DNA of 64,000 bases from Janibacter limosus (lineage in GTDB: Bacteria; Actinomycetota; Actinomycetes; Actinomycetales; Dermatophilaceae), in NCBI RefSeq assembly GCF_004295485.1, contig NZ_CP036164.1, positions 2,170,001-2,234,000 on the forward strand, written 5' to 3'. A program made the translations under genes and the position numbers. The notes beneath the pieces were generated by a model. It had not been told where the DNA came from and did no database searches. It was given only the letters and a program-made list of their open reading frames with translations. Below are positions 8,728 to 17,657 of this stretch, piece by piece (the first letter of the stretch is position 1; every line of letters starts with the position of its first letter).

Positions 8728-8797
8728 CCAGCCCATCTTGGGGGGTCCGGTGGCGGCACGCCAAGTCCTCGACGGCGTCTTCGACGGTACCGTGGTG
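8728..8797. promoter_or_regulatory. Divergent promoter region glgP/glgE
   Basis: This 70-bp gap has CAAGAT on the minus strand 7 nt before the glgP GTG, and TACCGT (8788-8793) on the plus strand 4 nt before the glgE ATG and 7 nt before a GTG at 8801. Both suggest leaderless transcripts. The shared region would allow joint control of glucan breakdown and synthesis. Confidence 0.45.
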
Positions 8798-10849
8798 ATG
8801 GTGAGCACCGACTTCACCGTTGCCCCATCCCCCCTGAGCGCGGTTCCCGTCTCGGAACCACCGCAGCAGCCCCTCGGCCGCATCCCGGTCCTGGACGTGC
8901 GCCCGTGCGTCGACCACGGTGCGCGACCCGCCACGTCGGTCGTCGGTGAGCCCTTCACCGTCAGCGCCGAGGTCTTCCGCGAGGGACACGACGCGGTCAA
9001 CGCGACGATCGTGCTCACCGACCCCGACGGCGTCGAGCACCACGTGCCGATGACCTGCACCAACCCCGGGCTGAGCATCTGGGAGGGCGAGGTCGCCGCC
9101 GACCGGGAGGGCATGTGGAGCTACCGGGTGGAGGGTTGGTCCGACCCGTGGGCCACCTGGGTGCACGACGCCTCGATCAAGATCCCCGCCGACATCGACG
9201 CCGCCCTCATGCGTGCCGAGGGGGCGATCGTGCTGGAGCGGGCGGCTGCCGACCCGGACCGGGACGAAGGGGGGCGCTGCTCCCTTCGCTCCGCTGCCGA
9301 CGTGCTGCGCGACGAGCAGGGCCATCAGGCGACCTCCGCGCTGCATCTCGTGACGACCGGCACCGCCGCCGTCGAGCTGGGGGCCACCCCGCACCGCGAG
9401 CTGGTCAGCCCGAGCGCCGACCTGCCGCTGCTCGTCGAGCGGGAGCTGGCCCTCTTCGGCTCCTGGTACGAGATCTTCCCGCGCAGCGAGGGCGCCCACG
9501 TCGACCCGGCGACCGGTCGGTGGGTCACCGGCACGCTGCGCACGGCCGCGCAGCGGCTGCCGGCCATCGCCGGCATGGGCTTCGACGTCGTCTACCTGAC
9601 ACCGATCCACCCGATCGGCACGACCGCGCGCAAGGGCCCCAACAACACCCTCGAGGCCGGGCCGGAGGACCCCGGGTCCCCCTACGCGATCGGCTCGCCC
9701 GACGGCGGGCACGAGGCGATCAACCCCGATCTGGGCACCTTCGAGGACTTCGACGCCTTCGTCGCGGACGCGACCCGTCTGGGCCTCGAGGTCGCGCTCG
9801 ACCTGGCGCTGCAGTGCTCGCCCGACCACCCCTGGGTCACCGAGCACCCCGAGTGGTTCACCACGCGTGCCGACGGCAGCATCGCCTACGCGGAGAACCC
9901 GCCGAAGAAGTACCAGGACATCTACCCGATCAACTTCGACAACGACCCGGCCGGCATCTATGCCGAGGTCCGCCGCGTCGTGCAGGTGTGGATCGACCAC
10001 GGGGTCAAGATCTTCCGCGTCGACAACCCGCACACCAAGCCGGTCGAGTTCTGGCAGTGGTTGATCGGTGATGTCGCGAGGTCGCACCCCGACGTCATCT
10101 GGCTGGCAGAGGCCTTCACCCTGCCGGCGATGATGCACGCGCTGGCCAAGGCCGGCTTCCAGCAGAGCTACACCTACTACGCCTGGCGCAACACCGTTCC
10201 CGAGCTAGTCGAGTACGGCACCGAGCTCAGCGGCGAGGCGGCGGCCTACATGCGGCCGAGCTTCTGGCCGACGACCCACGACATCCTCACGCCCTACATG
10301 CAGTTCGGCGGCCCCGCGGCGTGGAAGGTACGGGCCGCGATCGCCGCGACGATGGTCCCGACGTGGGGTATCTACGCCGGCTACGAGCTCATGGAGCACG
10401 TCGCCCGTCCCGGCGCGGAGGAGCAGATCGACAACGAGAAATACGAGCTCAAGGACCGCCGGTGGGATGACGTCACCGAGGCCGGAGGGTCGCTCATCGG
10501 CTGGCTGACGATGCTCAACCGGGTGCGTCGCGAGCACCCCAGCCTGCAGCTGCTGCGCAACCTCACCTTCCACCACGTCGACGACGAGAACCTGCTGGCC
10601 TACTCCAAGTCGCGCACCCTCGCCGACGGCACGACCGACACGGTCATCGTCGTCGCCAATGTCGACCCGCACTCGACCCGTGAGTCGACGCTGCGGCTGG
10701 ACATGGAGGCCCTCGGCCTCGACTGGGGCGCCCAGCTGCACGTCGAGGACCTCGTCACCGGAGCCCAGTGGGTCTGGGGCGAGGCCACCTATGTGCGCGT
10801 CGGCGTCGAGACCGAGCCGGTGCACATCGTCTCCGTGCGGCACGCCTGA
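8798..10849 (+). CDS. glgE: Alpha-1,4-glucan:maltose-1-phosphate maltosyltransferase
   Basis: A 683-residue GH13_3 enzyme that adds maltose from maltose-1-phosphate to the non-reducing end of an alpha-1,4-glucan. An N-terminal domain of about 200 residues precedes the barrel. The nucleophile segment IFRVDNPHTKP, acid segment VIWLAEAFT and YYAWRNTVPELVEYG are GlgE hallmarks. Codons 149-162 are made of the motif GACGAAGGGGGG and its inverted partner, giving DEGGRCSLRS. The ATG at 8798 is annotated; GTG at 8801 fits the leaderless spacing equally well. The stop overlaps the maltokinase ATG (TGATG), and the next two genes complete the pathway. Confidence 0.93.
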   Translation: MVSTDFTVAPSPLSAVPVSEPPQQPLGRIPVLDVRPCVDHGARPATSVVGEPFTVSAEVFREGHDAVNATIVLTDPDGVEHHVPMTCTNPGLSIWEGEVAADREGMWSYRVEGWSDPWATWVHDASIKIPADIDAALMRAEGAIVLERAAADPDRDEGGRCSLRSAADVLRDEQGHQATSALHLVTTGTAAVELGATPHRELVSPSADLPLLVERELALFGSWYEIFPRSEGAHVDPATGRWVTGTLRTAAQRLPAIAGMGFDVVYLTPIHPIGTTARKGPNNTLEAGPEDPGSPYAIGSPDGGHEAINPDLGTFEDFDAFVADATRLGLEVALDLALQCSPDHPWVTEHPEWFTTRADGSIAYAENPPKKYQDIYPINFDNDPAGIYAEVRRVVQVWIDHGVKIFRVDNPHTKPVEFWQWLIGDVARSHPDVIWLAEAFTLPAMMHALAKAGFQQSYTYYAWRNTVPELVEYGTELSGEAAAYMRPSFWPTTHDILTPYMQFGGPAAWKVRAAIAATMVPTWGIYAGYELMEHVARPGAEEQIDNEKYELKDRRWDDVTEAGGSLIGWLTMLNRVRREHPSLQLLRNLTFHHVDDENLLAYSKSRTLADGTTDTVIVVANVDPHSTRESTLRLDMEALGLDWGAQLHVEDLVTGAQWVWGEATYVRVGVETEPVHIVSVRHA

Positions 10850-12261
10850 TGGCCACGATCCATCGGGCCGAGCTGCATCCCTCCAAGCTCGAGCTGCTCA
10901 CCGAGTGGATGGGCGGGCAGCGCTGGTTCGTCGGCACGAGTCGGCCCCGGCTGCGCCGGCTCGACTCCTGGCGCCTGGACGACCCGAGCGGCGAGGTCGG
11001 CATCGAGACGGTCATCGTGCTCGACGAGGCCGGCAGCACCCCGGTCGTCTACCAGGTCCCACTCACCTACCGGGACGCTCCGCTGGAGGGTGCCGAGGCC
11101 GCGCTCGTCGGCGAGATGGAGCACTCCGTCCTCGGGCACCGATGGGTCTACGACGCCCCGCACGACCCCGTCTACGTCACCCAGCTCCTCGAGCTGCTCT
11201 GCGGACGCGTTGCCGCGCAAGCAGGCTCGACCTCTGACACCCCCGACCCCCACATCGTCGGCGCTCCGCACCCGGCCTGGCCGAGCGACCCGGTGATGGC
11301 CTCGAGCCGGGTCCTGGGCGGCGAGCAGTCCAACACCTCGATCATCGTCACCCCCGCCCCCGGCACGGGGGCCCCGATCATCGTCAAGGTCTTCCGCACC
11401 CTCTCCCCCGGGGAGAACCCCGACATCACCCTGCAGGGCGCACTGGCCGCCTCCGGCTCCCCCTCCGTCCCGGCGAGCGTGGGCCACGTCGCCGGCGCCT
11501 GGCAGCGACCCGACGGTCAGGCCAGGGACTTCGGTCAGCTGGCCTTCGCCCAGGAGTACCTCGAGGGCGCCACCGACGCCTGGCGCGAGACGCTGCAGAC
11601 GGCTGCCTCCGGCACCGACCTCCGCGAGCGCGCTCGGGAGCTCGGGCGCGTGGTCGCCGACGTCCACGCGACGCTCGCCCGGGCCCTGCCCAGCCGCGCT
11701 CCCGACGCCGGCGATGTCGAGCGACGCGTCGCCGCGATGCGACGGCGGGCGGCCCGCGCGACGAGCGAGGTCCCCGGCCTGACCGCCCACGACGCCCGCG
11801 TCGCGGCCGTCCTCGACGCCGCCACCACAGCCGACTGGCCTGCGCTGCAACGCATCCATGGCGACCTGCACCTGGGACAGGTGCTCGACGTACCCGGCCG
11901 CGGCTGGATGCTCATCGACTTCGAGGGTGAGCCGCTGCGCCCGCTGGCGGAGCGCAACGAGCTGGATTCCCCCCTTCGCGATGTCGCAGGGATCCTGCGC
12001 TCGCTGGACTACGCCGCGGGCACGCTCGAGCGCTCGGACTCCGGCCTCGACGCCCGGGCGTGGTGCACCGCGATGCAGACCGCCTTCCTCGACGGCTACG
12101 CCGAGGTCGGCCCGGACCCGCGCGGGTACGGTGACCTGCTCACCGCATTCGTCCTCGACAAGGCGCTCTACGAGGTCGTCTACGAGGCGCACCACCGACC
12201 CGGGTGGCTCTCGCTGCCCACGACCGCGATCGACCGACTCCTCCAGGAGGACCGCTCGTGA
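10849..12261 (+). CDS. mak: Maltokinase (Mak/Pep2)
   Basis: A 470-residue aminoglycoside-phosphotransferase-like kinase that phosphorylates maltose with ATP to give alpha-maltose-1-phosphate, the GlgE donor. The catalytic loop HGDLHLGQVL (about residue 338) and the metal-binding IDFEGEPLRPL are present. The N-terminal cap WMGGQRWFVG is typical of Mak/Pep2. In many actinobacteria the kinase lies next to or is fused with TreS, the trehalose/maltose isomerase; here no treS is present between glgE and glgB. The start overlaps the glgE stop by one base, and the stop overlaps the glgB start. Confidence 0.9.
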   Translation: MATIHRAELHPSKLELLTEWMGGQRWFVGTSRPRLRRLDSWRLDDPSGEVGIETVIVLDEAGSTPVVYQVPLTYRDAPLEGAEAALVGEMEHSVLGHRWVYDAPHDPVYVTQLLELLCGRVAAQAGSTSDTPDPHIVGAPHPAWPSDPVMASSRVLGGEQSNTSIIVTPAPGTGAPIIVKVFRTLSPGENPDITLQGALAASGSPSVPASVGHVAGAWQRPDGQARDFGQLAFAQEYLEGATDAWRETLQTAASGTDLRERARELGRVVADVHATLARALPSRAPDAGDVERRVAAMRRRAARATSEVPGLTAHDARVAAVLDAATTADWPALQRIHGDLHLGQVLDVPGRGWMLIDFEGEPLRPLAERNELDSPLRDVAGILRSLDYAAGTLERSDSGLDARAWCTAMQTAFLDGYAEVGPDPRGYGDLLTAFVLDKALYEVVYEAHHRPGWLSLPTTAIDRLLQEDRS

Positions 12262-14447
12262 ACCCCACCCCCGACCCCGCCCTGACCGGCGCCCTGTGGG
12301 CGCTGGCCCACGGCCGCCACGCCCAGCCGCACGACCTGCTCGGGCAGCACCTCGAGGAGGCCGGCCTGCGGGTGCGCGTGCGGCGACCGCTCGCCACGCG
12401 GGTGACCGTGCGCTTCGAGGACGGTGTGCACCTCGACCTCGAGCACGACGGCGAAGGCATCTTCTCCGGGGTGCGCGCGGGCTGCACGCGGACGATGGAC
12501 TACCGGGTGGTCACCACGTGGGAGGACGGCGTCGAGCACCTGGGTGATGACCCCTATCGCTTCGCCCCGACCGTGGGCGAGGTCGACCAGCACCTCATCA
12601 ACGAAGGCCGTCACGAGCAGCTGTGGACCGTCCTCGGAGCGCACACGCGCTCCTACGACGGCCCCATGGGCGGGGTCGACGGCGTCTCCTTCGCGGTGTG
12701 GGCGCCCCGGGCCAAGGCCGTGCACGTCATCGGCGACTTCAACGGCTGGGACGGCCTGGCGCACCCCATGCGCGCCCTCGGCGCCTCGGGCGTGTGGGAG
12801 GTCTTCGTGCCCGGTGCGGTCGTCGGGGACGTCTACAAGTTCGCGGTGCGCGGCGCGGACGACGTGGTGCGGCACAAGGCCGACCCGCTGGCCCGTCTGG
12901 CCGAGACGGCTCCCGCGACCGGCTCCGTGGTCACGAGCAGCACCCACGTCTGGCAGGACGACGCCTGGCTGGAGCAGCGCGCGGGCAGTGACCCGCACAC
13001 GTCGCTGATGAGCATCTACGAGGTGCATCCGGGCTCGTGGCGGCAGGGGCTGGGCTGGCGCGACATGGCCACCGAGCTCGTCGACCACGTCGTGCGCCAC
13101 GGCTTCACCCACGTGGAGCTCATGCCGGTCATGGACCACCCCTACCCGCCGTCGTGGGGCTACCACGTGACGAGTTACTTCGCGCCCAACTCGCGCTTCG
13201 GCTCGCCCGACGACTTCCGTCACCTCGTCGACGCCTTCCACCGCGCGGGCGTCGGCGTCCTCCTCGACTGGGTCCCGGGGCACTTCGCGACCGACGAGTG
13301 GGCGCTGGTGCGCTTCGACGGGCTGCCGCTCTACGAGCACCCGGACCCGCGGCGGGGGTGGCAGCCCGACTGGGGCAGCTACGTCTTCGACTTCGGGCGG
13401 CCCGAGGTGCGCAACTTCCTGGTCGCCAACGCCCTGTACTGGCTCGAGGACTTCCACATCGACGGGCTGCGCGTCGACGGCGTGGCCTCGATGCTCTACC
13501 TGGACTACTCACGTGAGCCCGGCGAGTGGATCCCCAATGTCCACGGTGGCCGGGAGAACCTCGAGGCCGTCTCGCTGCTCCAGGAGGTCAACGCGACCGC
13601 CTACCGGCGCTCCCCCGGCATCGTCACGGTGGCCGAGGAGTCGACCGCCTGGCCCGGCGTCACCCGCCCCACCGACGAAGGGGGGCTCGGCTTCGGCCTG
13701 AAGTGGAACATGGGCTGGATGAACGACGTCCTGCGCTACCTCGGCGAGGACCCGGTCAACCGCGAGCACCACCACACCCTGCTCAGCTTCGCGATGATGT
13801 ACGCCTACGCCGAGAACTACCTGCTGCCGATCAGCCACGACGAGGTCGTCCACGGCAAGGGCTCGATGCCCTACAAGATCCCCGGCGGGGACGACGAGCG
13901 CTTCGCCACGCTGCGGGCCTTCTTCGCCTACCAGTGGGCCTTCCCCGGCAAGCAGCTGATCTTCATGGGGACCGAGTTCGGGCAGACGAGCGAGTGGGCG
14001 GACGGTCGCTCGCTCGACTGGCACCTGCTCGACCACGCGGTCCACCGCCGCACCGGCGAGCTCGTCGCGGAGCTCAACACCTTCGCGCGCAGCCACCGGG
14101 CGATGTGGGCGCTCGACGCCGACCCGGCGGGGTTCCGGTGGTTGGACGCCGACGACAACCAGGGCAACACCGTGGCCTTCCTGCGCTTCGCCGAGCAGGG
14201 CGACGACGTGGTCGCGGTCGTCGTCAACTTCGGCGGGGCGGCGCGCTCCCCCCTTCGCATCGGGGTGCCGAAGGGGGGTCGCTGGGAGGTCCGTCTCGAC
14301 ACCTCGGGCTATGACGCGGCTGGCTCACCGAGCCAGGCCGGCCTCGTGCTCGACGCCGAGCCGCGTGCCTGGCAGGACCAGCCGTGGTCCGTGGAGGTCC
14401 ACGTCGCCGCCCTCAGCGCCGTCTACCTCACCCCCGCATCTGCTTGA
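12258..14447 (+). CDS. glgB: 1,4-alpha-glucan branching enzyme
   Basis: A 729-residue GH13_9 branching enzyme that transfers glucan chains to form alpha-1,6 links. It has two N-terminal early-set domains (about 1-110 and 120-215, the second with FAVWAPRAKAVHVIGDFNGW), and the barrel with DWVPGHFATDEW, nucleophile segment GLRVDGVASMLYLDYSR, and acid segment VAEESTAWPG. The GTG start overlaps the maltokinase stop (GTGA) and has a perfect AGGAGG at 12245-12250. The last codons and the TGA lie within the first unit of a downstream tandem repeat (14435 on), so the C-terminal ASA comes from repeat DNA. Confidence 0.95.
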   Translation: MNPTPDPALTGALWALAHGRHAQPHDLLGQHLEEAGLRVRVRRPLATRVTVRFEDGVHLDLEHDGEGIFSGVRAGCTRTMDYRVVTTWEDGVEHLGDDPYRFAPTVGEVDQHLINEGRHEQLWTVLGAHTRSYDGPMGGVDGVSFAVWAPRAKAVHVIGDFNGWDGLAHPMRALGASGVWEVFVPGAVVGDVYKFAVRGADDVVRHKADPLARLAETAPATGSVVTSSTHVWQDDAWLEQRAGSDPHTSLMSIYEVHPGSWRQGLGWRDMATELVDHVVRHGFTHVELMPVMDHPYPPSWGYHVTSYFAPNSRFGSPDDFRHLVDAFHRAGVGVLLDWVPGHFATDEWALVRFDGLPLYEHPDPRRGWQPDWGSYVFDFGRPEVRNFLVANALYWLEDFHIDGLRVDGVASMLYLDYSREPGEWIPNVHGGRENLEAVSLLQEVNATAYRRSPGIVTVAEESTAWPGVTRPTDEGGLGFGLKWNMGWMNDVLRYLGEDPVNREHHHTLLSFAMMYAYAENYLLPISHDEVVHGKGSMPYKIPGGDDERFATLRAFFAYQWAFPGKQLIFMGTEFGQTSEWADGRSLDWHLLDHAVHRRTGELVAELNTFARSHRAMWALDADPAGFRWLDADDNQGNTVAFLRFAEQGDDVVAVVVNFGGAARSPLRIGVPKGGRWEVRLDTSGYDAAGSPSQAGLVLDAEPRAWQDQPWSVEVHVAALSAVYLTPASA

Positions 14448-14585
14448 GGTCGTGCGCACCCCCGGCGCATCTCCTTAAGGTCGTACGCACCCCCGGCGCA
14501 TCTCCTTAAGGTCATGCGCACCCCCGGCGCATCTCCTTAAGGTCATGCGCACCCCCGGCGCATCTCCTTGAGGTCATGCGCACTC
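14435..14585 (+). repeat. Palindromic repeat family 1: five tandem units, 31-bp period
   Basis: Units start at 14435, 14466, 14497, 14528 and 14559. The core is CGCATCTCCTTAAGGTC followed by RTGCGCACCCCCGG; it is an imperfect palindrome around CCTTAAGG with GCGCA/TGCGC outer arms. The first unit contains the glgB stop codon. The array lies between the convergent glgB and the ybbN-like gene. Related cores occur at 37032 and 55986. Confidence 0.9.
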
Positions 14586-14605
14586 AGGGGTGGCACGGCG
14601 GAGGC

Positions 14606-15574
14606 TCAGAAGAGCGCGCTCATCAGGCTCGTGCGGCCCTTGCGGACGCGCTCGTCGTGGTTGCCCACGACGGCGAAGAGGTCGAGCAGGCGCGTCTTGA
14701 TCCGCTCGCGCTCGTCGTCGGCCGTGACGCGGACGAGGTCGATCAGCCGCACGAAGGCGTCCTCGACGTGCCCGCCCAGGACGTCCAGGTCGGCGACGAC
14801 GAGCGCCGCGTCGACGTCCGACGGGTCGCTGGCTGCCGCCTCGCGGGCGGCCTGCAGGTCGACGTCCCGGGTGCGCTTCATCAGCGCCACCTGCGCCAGA
14901 CCGAGCTGGGCGTCGGTGTCCTTGGGGTCAGCAGCGATGGCCTTCTCGTAGGCCGCGGTCGCGGCGTCGAGGTCGTCCCGCTCGATCGCGTCGTAGGCCT
15001 CCTGGTGCAGCGGCGGGAGCTCGTCCGCCTCCGACTCGGCAGGCACGTCGCTCGCGCTGACCCGTCCCGTCACGCCGTTCTGGACGGCCACCTGGAGCAG
15101 CTGGTCGACGACCGCACGGAACTGCTCCTTGTCGACCATCCCGCTGAAGAGCGGGACCGGCTGACCGCTCACGAGCCCGAGCGCCAGGGGGACCTCGGGC
15201 GGCTGGACGGCCTGCATGATGCCGGGGTTGGTGGCCACGTCGATCCCGACGACCTGCACCCGCCCCTCGAGCGCGGTGGCGATGTCGATCGCGTCGTCGA
15301 GCAGCGCCCGGCTCTGGGGCTGCTGCGAGGACCAGACGACGGCCACCGCGGGGACGATGCTCGTACGGCCGACGATCTGGTTGAAGTTGGCGTCGCTCGC
15401 CTCGACGACCAGTCCGTCGATCTCGCCACCGTCAGCAGGTGGCGCACCCGCGGGCGCGCCACCACCGGCGGCGGTGGGACCACCCGCAGGAGCGGGTGTG
15501 GATGCGGGGCGGGCGGGGCCGCCGAGACCGGACAGATCGACGGCTCCGCGCAGGGCTCGGGTCGGATCACTCAT
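14606..15574 (-). CDS. YbbN/CnoX-like thioredoxin-fold TPR protein
   Basis: A 322-residue protein: a Pro/Ala/Gly-rich N-terminus (about 1-50), a thioredoxin-like fold (about 50-160) in which the usual CxxC is replaced (VVWSSQQPQSR), and TPR-like helices at the C-terminus (ERDDLDAATAAYEKAIAADP). In E. coli YbbN/CnoX is a co-chaperone that hands clients to DnaK and GroEL; loss of the cysteines argues against redox activity here. The ATG at 15574 has GACAAT 6 nt upstream, favouring it over a start six codons upstream. Confidence 0.75.
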   Translation of the reverse strand: MSDPTRALRGAVDLSGLGGPARPASTPAPAGGPTAAGGGAPAGAPPADGGEIDGLVVEASDANFNQIVGRTSIVPAVAVVWSSQQPQSRALLDDAIDIATALEGRVQVVGIDVATNPGIMQAVQPPEVPLALGLVSGQPVPLFSGMVDKEQFRAVVDQLLQVAVQNGVTGRVSASDVPAESEADELPPLHQEAYDAIERDDLDAATAAYEKAIAADPKDTDAQLGLAQVALMKRTRDVDLQAAREAAASDPSDVDAALVVADLDVLGGHVEDAFVRLIDLVRVTADDERERIKTRLLDLFAVVGNHDERVRKGRTSLMSALF

Positions 15575-15607
15575 GACCACATTGTCCCCCACCGGAGGTG
15601 GCGCGAC

Positions 15608-16591
15608 TCAGCGGCCCTTGGCCGAGTGCAGCACGTCGCTGGCCGCGACGACCCGGGACTTGCCCTCCGCCGGCGTGACGAAGCCGATCGTCTCGACGTG
15701 CTTGACCGTCAGCGACTTCTTGACGGTCGACGCGTCGAGCACGTGCTTGAGCGCGGGCTGCTTGATCTTCAGCTCCTTGAGCTTCTTGGTGGCCGTGATG
15801 GTGTCGGTCCGCGTCATCGGCATGAAGGTGAGCGAGCCCCCGTCGGCGAGCTCGAACTCGACGCTCTCGCCCGAGGCGACCGCCTGGCTCTGGCTGTAGT
15901 CGGCCAGCGCGCCGAGCTCCTTGTCGGTCTTCTTCGCGTTCTTCTTCAGCGCCGCGGAGAAGCCGTCGCTGACGGAGACGTCCTTGGGCGCCTTCTTGGC
16001 CGCGGGGAAGGCCACTCCCTTCGCCCAGGAGCTGGCGGCCGAGGTGACGTCCTGCGAGGGAGCCTTGGTCAGCTTGACCGGTGTGCCCTCCTCGAGGGGG
16101 GCCAGCGCCGGCACGCTGGCCCCGGCGGCCATCGGGACGTCGGCGAAGAGCGTGTACGGCTGGTCGGCGGCCTGCGACACGAGGACGTGGAGGTACTGCA
16201 CGTCCTTGGTCTGCGAGGTGGCGAGCACGGCCCGGGGCCAGTCCTTGCCACGGCTGACGGCGAGCACCTTCAGCCCGTCGACCTCCTCGCCCGCGCGGCT
16301 GCCCCTGTCCTTGCTCGCGACCGAGGCGTTGACCTCGCGCAGGGCAAGCCCCGAGAGGGTCTTGTCGCGCTCCGCGTCGTCGGCGGCGCCGCTCGTGCGG
16401 GAGACCGAGACGGCGTCGTCGATGACGCGCTTGCTCACCGTGCTCGCGGTGTCGGCGGAGATCGATGCGCCGCCGGTCTGCTCCGCGGGTGCGTCGTGGA
16501 TGCCGGCCAGCGAGCTGCCGACACCGCAGCCGCCCAGCAGGACGGGCAGCGCGATCATGGTCGCGACGAAGGGGGTCTTGGTGCGGCTCAT
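15608..16591 (-). CDS. Putative lipoprotein, function unknown
   Basis: A 327-residue protein with a short basic N-terminus, a hydrophobic stretch and the lipobox LLGGC, with the Cys at residue 22, so it should be exported and lipid-anchored. The mature part is rich in Ala, Ser, Lys and Asp, with an FxxxLKKNAKKTDKELG region and no catalytic motif that I recognise. The ATG overlaps the stop of the membrane-protein gene upstream (ATGA), so the two are translationally coupled and probably function together at the envelope. Confidence 0.6.
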   Translation of the reverse strand: MSRTKTPFVATMIALPVLLGGCGVGSSLAGIHDAPAEQTGGASISADTASTVSKRVIDDAVSVSRTSGAADDAERDKTLSGLALREVNASVASKDRGSRAGEEVDGLKVLAVSRGKDWPRAVLATSQTKDVQYLHVLVSQAADQPYTLFADVPMAAGASVPALAPLEEGTPVKLTKAPSQDVTSAASSWAKGVAFPAAKKAPKDVSVSDGFSAALKKNAKKTDKELGALADYSQSQAVASGESVEFELADGGSLTFMPMTRTDTITATKKLKELKIKQPALKHVLDASTVKKSLTVKHVETIGFVTPAEGKSRVVAASDVLHSAKGR

Positions 16592-17229
16592 GAGGAGCCC
16601 TCCTCACGAGTGGTGCGGGCGAAGCGCGCCCGGGTGGCGCCCAGCGCCCCGGTGCGGACGAGCAGGGCCAGGCCCACGATGACGAGGACGAGGCCGACGA
16701 CGAGCGTGGTCAGGGCCGTGGTGCCCCAGCCTCCGTCCTCGACGGTCATGGTCACCCGGTCGACCTCGGCTCCCTCGGGGGCCGTGATGACGAGCGACTG
16801 CGGTGCGTCTGCCTGCTCGATGGTGCGCGTGATCTCGCCCGAGCCGTTGTCCGACTCCTGCCAGATGTCGAGGCCACGGGGAGAGACGGCATCGCCCTTG
16901 CCCGCCGCAGCGGTCGTCAGGGCCCAGTCGCCGACCTCGACGCCGGTGACCTGCACGCGTGCACCGTCGCCGAGGAGTGCCTCGACATCGGAGGGACGTG
17001 AGGTGCCGGCCCACATGTCGCCCGTCCCGGTCGCGGTCACCGTGACGGGGTGGTCGACCCGGTTGAGGACGTCGGGTCCGAGGACCACGACGCGCTGGCC
17101 GGGGTCGGCGGTGAAGGTTGCCGTGCCGGACGTGCCGAGGTTGGCGAGGAACCAACCGCCGACGATCGCGACGACGAGGCCGACGAGGGCAAGTGCCGCG
17201 CCGGCCACGCGCTGGATGAGCGTGCTCAC
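16588..17229 (-). CDS. Membrane protein with two terminal helices and an extracytoplasmic domain
   Basis: A 213-residue protein with one helix at about residues 8-30 (ALALVGLVVAIVGGWFLA) and a second at about 172-192, separated by a roughly 140-residue domain likely outside the membrane, then a basic cytoplasmic tail. No known family is recognised. The GTG at 17229 is in frame and preceded by GGAAAG; a nearby ATG at 17231 is out of frame. The gene precedes and overlaps the lipoprotein gene. Confidence 0.6.
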   Translation of the reverse strand: MSTLIQRVAGAALALVGLVVAIVGGWFLANLGTSGTATFTADPGQRVVVLGPDVLNRVDHPVTVTATGTGDMWAGTSRPSDVEALLGDGARVQVTGVEVGDWALTTAAAGKGDAVSPRGLDIWQESDNGSGEITRTIEQADAPQSLVITAPEGAEVDRVTMTVEDGGWGTTALTTLVVGLVLVIVGLALLVRTGALGATRARFARTTREEGSS

Positions 17230-17336
17230 ATCAGTGCTTTCCGTGGGAGATCAGGAGGGTCCGCCGACTGCAGCGGACGACCCACCATGACAAATGTTGC
17301 CCGAATGTCACAAATCGGTCACGGAGCGTGTGGTGC

Positions 17337-17657
17337 TCAGTCCTGCCCGAGGAGGCCCTCGACGCGCTCGACCTTGGCGGCCATCTGGCCGGTCCGACCG
17401 GCCCGGATGTCGGCCTTCATCACCAGGCCGACGCGGTCGCCGTAGGGCTCCATGGCGTCGACGCATCCCTTGACGACGGCCATCACCTCGTCCCACTCAC
17501 CCTCGATGGTGGTGAACATCGAGCCGAGGTCGTGGGGCAGGCCGCTGTCGCGGACGACGCGCAGCGCAGCGGCCACCGCCTCGGCGTACGAGCCATGGGC
17601 GTCCGGCGAGGACGGGGCGATCGAGAAGGCGAGGAGCACAGGGACCTCCGAGGTCAT
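17337..17657 (-). CDS. MTH1187-family thiamine-binding protein
   Basis: A 106-residue protein matching the small thiamine-binding/YkoF-like fold: LLAFSIAPSS at the N-terminus, then YAEAVAAALRVVRDSGLPHDLGSMFTTIEG in two short blocks, and a C-terminal helix with MAAKVERVEGLL. Members bind thiamine or hydroxymethylpyrimidine and are proposed to act in vitamin transport or sensing. The ATG overlaps the end of the kinase gene (ATGA), so it is expressed as its second cistron. A functional link with the kinase is possible but not shown. Confidence 0.75.
   Translation of the reverse strand: MTSEVPVLLAFSIAPSSPDAHGSYAEAVAAALRVVRDSGLPHDLGSMFTTIEGEWDEVMAVVKGCVDAMEPYGDRVGLVMKADIRAGRTGQMAAKVERVEGLLGQD

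Noticed and set aside
7018..8949. Long plus-strand open frame opposite glgP
   Set aside because: Antisense shadow: high-GC codon bias creates it, and it has no recognisable domain, while glgP is a full-length known enzyme.
14435..14585. Possible CRISPR array (regular 31-bp periodic repeat)
   Set aside because: Units abut without unique spacers and there are no cas genes; it is a plain tandem repeat.
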